Position numbers and translations under genes: made by a program. Below, piece by piece: positions 15,156 through 18,763 of a DNA stretch of 18,763 nucleotides. The DNA lies in contig CACYEE010000199.1 of assembly GCA_902773415.1 (NCBI GenBank), forward strand, positions 1-18,763, written 5' to 3'. The first letter of the stretch is position 1. Each line of letters opens with the position of its first letter. The notes beneath the pieces were generated by a model, which saw only the letters and a list, made by a program, of their open reading frames with translations, was not told the DNA's origin and ran no database searches. Source of the DNA: an uncultured Actinomyces sp. GTDB lineage: Bacteria > Actinomycetota > Actinomycetes > Actinomycetales > Actinomycetaceae.

Positions 15156-15283
15156 CGGGGTTGGCCTGCGAACTTTGGAGGTGGAACCGGCGGCACCGGC
15201 GTTTCCCTCCGGCATCCACGGTCACGGCGGAACCGCGGAACGCTCCGCGCCCGGCTTGCCGCCCTCGCATCGAAGTCCGCCGC

Positions 15284-15357
15284 CGCACAAGTCGGAACAG
15301 ACCGCCACACCGTGCACCCGGCCCCTCAACATGGCACATCCCGCTCCGAGTTGCGCC
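15284..15357 (+). repeat. Family 1 74-bp arm-spacer-arm element, copy 6
   Basis: Left arm CGCACAAGTCGGAACA at 15284-15299 and right arm CGCTCCGAGTTGCGCC at 15342-15357, spacer exactly 42 bp, arms 11 of 16 complementary. It lies in the 541-bp gap between the divergent RAMA-domain gene and the D-lactate dehydrogenase-type gene. The rest of the gap holds the AT-rich patch and the palindrome at 15499; nothing else is recognised. Confidence 0.8.
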
Positions 15358-15498
15358 AAAGAGGAGGAAAGAAAAGAAGGAAGACCGGGCCATGCCGGTG
15401 CCGGCACAAGAATCCCGCACGGCTTGCGCCCCGGCCCCGGCTTGCGCCCCGACATGACTATCGCCGACTGGAAGGCCCCCGACGAGCGCGACCTGAAC

Positions 15499-15511
15499 TA
15501 TCATTGTGATA
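15499..15511. promoter_or_regulatory. Operator-like palindrome overlapping a possible extended -10 of the dehydrogenase gene
   Basis: TATCA-TTG-TGATA is a perfect 5-bp inverted repeat with 3-base centre. It overlaps TGTGATACT, which resembles an extended -10 (TGnGATACT). It lies 135 bp upstream of the GTG at 15646. The binding protein is unknown. Confidence 0.35.
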
Positions 15512-15645
15512 CTTGCCGAAGAACGGAAATCGCCAGGCTATCGAGCATTCGTCCCGGGCGCTATCCTGCAAGACCGCACATCGGCGTTCGGTCCTGCAAA
15601 CTGCCAGGCAGCTCGCCGGCATGTCTCGACCTGGAGGAGAACACC

Positions 15646-18603
15646 GTGAACAACCCCGCCGACACCCGAAACGCCATCGTCGAACGCCTGCGCAAACGCC
15701 TGCCGCACGCCCCGGAAAAGCTCCGCATCCGGCCAGTTGCCACACACGGACGACCAGCGGAAAAACCCGCCCCTTTCCTCCAGGAACTCCGAGACGCGCT
15801 CGGCCCCGGATCCGTCAAGTCGGATCTCCTCGAGCGGCACGTCCGGGCCCATGACGCCTCCCACTATCTCCTCCTTCCGCAGGCAATCGCGATTCCCGAG
15901 GGAACCGACGATGTCGCCGCTGCGCTCCGCATCGCCTCCAGCCACCGGATTCCCGTCACCTTCCGCTCCGGCGGCACCTCGCTCTGCGGCCAGGCCTCGG
16001 GAGCAGGACTCCATATCGACACGCGCCACGCCTCGACGGAAATCACCGTGCTTGACGGCGGCGAGCGCGTCACGGTCGGCCCAGGCGCCACGATTCGCGC
16101 CGTCAACACGCGGCTCGGCCGCTACGGCCGCACACTCGGCCCCGATCCGGCCAGTTCGGTCGCCTGCACCATCGGCGGCGTGGTAGCGAACAATTCTTCG
16201 GGCATGGCGGCAGGAACCGAGCACAACTCCTATCGCACGCTCGAATCCCTCGAGATCGTACTCGCCTCCGGAACCCGCATCGACACCTCCGCTCCGGACG
16301 CCGATTCCCGGCTCGCCGAAGCCGAACCGGCCCTCTACGCGAAACTCGTCGAGCTGCGCGATCGCCTCCGTTCCGATCCGGAAGCCGTCGCCGAAGTCCG
16401 CGAGCGCTTCTCGATGAAGAACACGATGGGCTACGCCGTCAACGCCTTCCTCGATTTCGAGAACCCAATCGACATCCTCATGCACCTGATGGTCGGCTCG
16501 GAAGGAACTCTCGGATATGTAGCCCGCGCCACATACCGTACGATTCCCGTACTCGGCAAGGTCGCGACGACGCTGCTCGTGTTCGACGACGTCGATGCCG
16601 CGGCCACCGCCCTGCCCTCCCTCGTCGCCTCGGGAGCCGCCACCGTCGAACTCATGGATTCGACGTCGCTTCGCGTCGCCCAAAACACCGGCGACGCTCC
16701 CGATTCGATCACGAGCCTCAACATTCGCGACAACGCCGCCCTCCTCGTCGAATACCGCGCCGCAGATGCCGCCCGCCTCGCCTCCGCGATGGCGGCCGCC
16801 CGGCCGGTGCTCGAATCGCTCGCCCTGTCCGTCCCCTTCCAGCTCACCAGCGAACCGGCCGAACGCGCCGCGCTGTGGACGGTCCGCAACGGCCTGTACA
16901 CATCCGTCGCCGCCGACAGGCCTGCCGGCACGACCGCGCTGCTCGAGGACATCGTCGTTCCCGTCGCCGAACTCGCGCCCGCCTGCCGCGAACTCGCCGG
17001 CCTCATCGACACCCACGGCTACGAAGACGGCGTGATTTTCGGGCACGCGAAAGACGGAAACTTCCACTTCATGATCACCGACGATTTCTCGAAACCGAAA
17101 GCCATCGAACGCCTCGACGCCTTCACGCGGGACATGGTCGACCTCGTGCTGCGCCACGGCGGAAACCTCAAGGCCGAACACGGCACGGGCCGCGCAATGG
17201 CACCCTTCATGAGTCGCCAGTACAGTCCCTTCCTGATGGAACTGATGCGCGAAGTCAAGGCGGCTTTCGACCCGGCCGGCATCCTCAATCCCGGCGTGCT
17301 CCTGCCCGAAAGCGACGACGCGCACATCGAGAACATCAAGCCGGCTGTCGCCGTCGACCCGCTTGTCGACCGGTGCGTCTCCTGCGGATACTGCGAACCG
17401 GTGTGCCCCTCACGCGGGCTGACCCTCACCCCGCGACAGCGCATCGCCGCGAACCGGGCGCGCGCCCATGCCGAGGCGACGGGCGACGCCGAAACGCTCG
17501 CGGCTTTCGAGAACCTGTGGAGGTACGACGTTGTCGACACGTGCGCGGCATGCGGCATGTGCGAAACGAACTGCCCGGTGCATATCAACACGGGGATGCT
17601 CGTCAAGGAGCTGCGTTCGCAGGGTGCCGACCCGGTGGCGCGCGGTGTCTGGAAGGCGGCAGCGAAACGCTGGGACGTGGCGCTGCGCGGCGCTTCGGCG
17701 GCGCTCGACGCGACGCAAAGGATTCCCGAACCGCTGGTTCACGCGCCGAATGCCGCCGCGCGCGCACTGCTGGGCACGGACCGGATTCCGCTGCATACGG
17801 AGGACCTGCCCGGCGGCGGAATCGTGCGTTCGAGGCTTCAGGGGGCGATTCGGGCCGGGTCCGACGAGGCAGCCGAGGCCGACGCGATCTTCTTCCCCGC
17901 CTGCCAGGCTTCGATGTTCGCCGCGGCCGGCGCGGGCACGCCCGGCGCTTTCCTTGCGCTGTGCCGCGCGGCTGGCGTGCGCGTAGCGATGCCGCCGAAG
18001 GTCGACGCGCTGTGCTGCACGACCCCGTGGAGTTCCAAGGGCTTCAAGGAGGGACGCGCGCACATGGGCGAGCTTCTTCTTGCGCGGTTCGCGGAAACGG
18101 GGGCTTCGCCGCAGGCTCCGGTGGTGGTCGACGCGGCTTCGTGCACCCACGGCGTCGAGGACGTGATGGAGGCGGCGCGGGAGGTGGGAGATCCGCGAGC
18201 TCGCGAGGTGGTCGACGCCGTGGCGTTCGTGGCGCGCGAGGTGTTGCCGAGGCTACCGGAACTGGAGGATTTGGGGAAGATTCCGTCGCTGGCGCTGCAT
18301 CCGACGTGCTCGTCCACCCAGCTTGGAATCAACGCGGATCTGCGGGCCCTCGCCGAGGCGATCGCGGTGGAGGTCCATGTGCCGCTGGACTGGGGCTGCT
18401 GCGCTTTCGCCGGCGACCGAGGGATGCTTCATCCCGAACTCACGGCTTCGGCGACCCGCGCCGAGGCGGTCGAGGTTGCGCAGGTGGGTGCCGCTGCGCA
18501 CGCCTCTTGCAACCGGGCCTGCGAGATCGGGATGAGCCGAGCAACCGGGGAAACCTACGAGCATATTCTCGAGCGGGTGGCCGAAGCGTACGGACTGGTC
18601 TGA
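15646..18603 (+). CDS. D-lactate dehydrogenase-type FAD-binding and Fe-S-binding oxidoreductase
   Basis: 985-residue respiratory-type flavoprotein probably oxidising D-lactate or another 2-hydroxy acid and passing electrons through iron-sulfur clusters to a membrane acceptor. Order of domains: an FAD-binding type 4 domain (VTFRSGGTSLCGQASG about 104-119, then LGPDPASSVACTIGGVVANNSSGM), the FAD-oxidase C-terminal domain ending in IFGHAKDGNFHF, KAEHGTGRAMAPF and FDPAGILNPG, two ferredoxin-like motifs CVSCGYCEPVC (Cys577, 580, 583, 587) and CAACGMCETNC (Cys633, 636, 639, 643), and a C-terminal cysteine-rich region with CQAS, LCCTTPW, CSSTQLG and DWGCCAFAGDRG as in CCG-domain proteins. There is no signal or membrane segment. 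The GTG at 15646 has GGAGG 8 bases upstream; the frame is open further upstream but is not protein-like. The exact substrate is inferred from the family only. Confidence 0.9.
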   Translation: MNNPADTRNAIVERLRKRLPHAPEKLRIRPVATHGRPAEKPAPFLQELRDALGPGSVKSDLLERHVRAHDASHYLLLPQAIAIPEGTDDVAAALRIASSHRIPVTFRSGGTSLCGQASGAGLHIDTRHASTEITVLDGGERVTVGPGATIRAVNTRLGRYGRTLGPDPASSVACTIGGVVANNSSGMAAGTEHNSYRTLESLEIVLASGTRIDTSAPDADSRLAEAEPALYAKLVELRDRLRSDPEAVAEVRERFSMKNTMGYAVNAFLDFENPIDILMHLMVGSEGTLGYVARATYRTIPVLGKVATTLLVFDDVDAAATALPSLVASGAATVELMDSTSLRVAQNTGDAPDSITSLNIRDNAALLVEYRAADAARLASAMAAARPVLESLALSVPFQLTSEPAERAALWTVRNGLYTSVAADRPAGTTALLEDIVVPVAELAPACRELAGLIDTHGYEDGVIFGHAKDGNFHFMITDDFSKPKAIERLDAFTRDMVDLVLRHGGNLKAEHGTGRAMAPFMSRQYSPFLMELMREVKAAFDPAGILNPGVLLPESDDAHIENIKPAVAVDPLVDRCVSCGYCEPVCPSRGLTLTPRQRIAANRARAHAEATGDAETLAAFENLWRYDVVDTCAACGMCETNCPVHINTGMLVKELRSQGADPVARGVWKAAAKRWDVALRGASAALDATQRIPEPLVHAPNAAARALLGTDRIPLHTEDLPGGGIVRSRLQGAIRAGSDEAAEADAIFFPACQASMFAAAGAGTPGAFLALCRAAGVRVAMPPKVDALCCTTPWSSKGFKEGRAHMGELLLARFAETGASPQAPVVVDAASCTHGVEDVMEAAREVGDPRAREVVDAVAFVAREVLPRLPELEDLGKIPSLALHPTCSSTQLGINADLRALAEAIAVEVHVPLDWGCCAFAGDRGMLHPELTASATRAEAVEVAQVGAAAHASCNRACEIGMSRATGETYEHILERVAEAYGLV

Positions 18604-18763
18604 CGCTGCGTTTTACGCCGGTTTTGGCCTCAGGACCGCACGGCCTCTGCGGCTTGCGCCTTGTGCCCTGTGCTTGCGCCTTGCGTCTGCGTCTCTTGGC
18701 GCGGCAGGGCTGCGTGCCGCTGCCTGCCTGTTGCCTGGCCTCGCGGCTTCTTTCCTCTTTTCC
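18604..18763. other. Right-edge region, almost free of A on the plus strand
   Basis: From 18641 to 18763 the plus strand has one A in 123 bases, with repeated CTTGCGCCTTG and TGCCTG words. The simplest explanation is a Lys/Arg/Gln/Ala-rich coding tail on the minus strand (next entry). Confidence 0.6.
18613..18763 (-). CDS. Partial CDS: basic C-terminal tail of a gene entering from the right edge
   Basis: A minus-strand frame is open from the window edge to TAA at 18615-18613, giving 49 residues rich in Arg, Ala, Lys and Gln and ending RRGRAVLRPKPA. Such basic tails occur on RNA helicases, ribosome-associated and other nucleic-acid-binding proteins in actinobacteria, but nothing here identifies the family. 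It would converge on the dehydrogenase gene with a 9-bp gap. A second minus frame is also open across the same bases, so the choice rests on the stop position and composition. Confidence 0.4.
   Translation of the reverse strand, partial: EKRKEAARPGNRQAAARSPAAPRDADARRKHRAQGASRRGRAVLRPKPA

Noticed and set aside
13311..15215. Initial idea that this gene is a SepH/DUF3071 septation protein
   Set aside because: The N-terminus lacks the SepH helix-turn-helix pattern; the sequence fits a nuclease-like fold and a C-terminal RAMA-like domain better, and the true start is at 15104.
15564..15599. Direct repeat TCCTGCAA at 15564 and 15592 upstream of the dehydrogenase gene
   Set aside because: Only 8 bp long and found twice; within chance expectation for this length of GC-rich DNA.
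1..18763. CRISPR arrays, tRNA, rRNA, insertion-sequence transposases
   Set aside because: No regularly spaced short direct repeats, cloverleaf or rRNA motifs, and no transposase-like reading frame were seen on either strand.

Overview
The window is about 18.8 kb of high-GC DNA. Gene content and family variants suggest an actinobacterium (Actinomycetota): a dacB-tilS-hpt-folE-folP-folBK cluster divergent from ppa, an actinobacterial-style DUF559 protein, metX, and a large FAD/Fe-S D-lactate dehydrogenase-type enzyme. I cannot name a genus from sequence alone.

Layout. Positions 1-7179 are a leftward (minus-strand) block. In transcription order it holds dacB (PBP4-type carboxypeptidase), tilS, hpt, folE, folP and a fused folB-folK cut by the window edge. 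Folate synthesis therefore runs from GTP (FolE) through dihydroneopterin (FolB domain) and the pyrophosphokinase (FolK domain) to dihydropteroate (FolP). The ftsH gene that usually lies between hpt and folE in actinobacteria is absent; the two genes are 9 bp apart. From 7248 the plus strand carries ppa, a long non-coding stretch, a lone DUF559 endonuclease-fold protein, metX and an alpha/beta hydrolase. A minus-strand gene (13311-15104) encodes a degenerate PD-(D/E)XK-like domain, a long disordered linker and a C-terminal RAMA-like domain. A 985-residue FAD/Fe-S oxidoreductase closes the window, converging on a probable basic C-terminal tail of a further gene at the right edge.

The most unusual content is between genes. 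Two unrelated repeat families fill most of the long gaps. Family 1 (six copies) is two 16-bp inverted arms, consensus CGCACAASTCGGAGCG, always separated by exactly 42 bp, giving a 74-bp unit. Family 2 (four copies, 150-364 bp) begins with a strong GC-rich hairpin, has a second hairpin module around GGGGAC...GTCCCC, and always lies downstream of a stop codon in the direction of that gene. Two Family 2 copies carry an additional ~230-bp core with its own terminal inverted repeats, and the core is in opposite orientation in the two copies. Both long gaps in the fol gene run (folE-folP and folP-folBK) contain one member of each family. I did not recognise either family as a described element; both deserve a genome-wide search.
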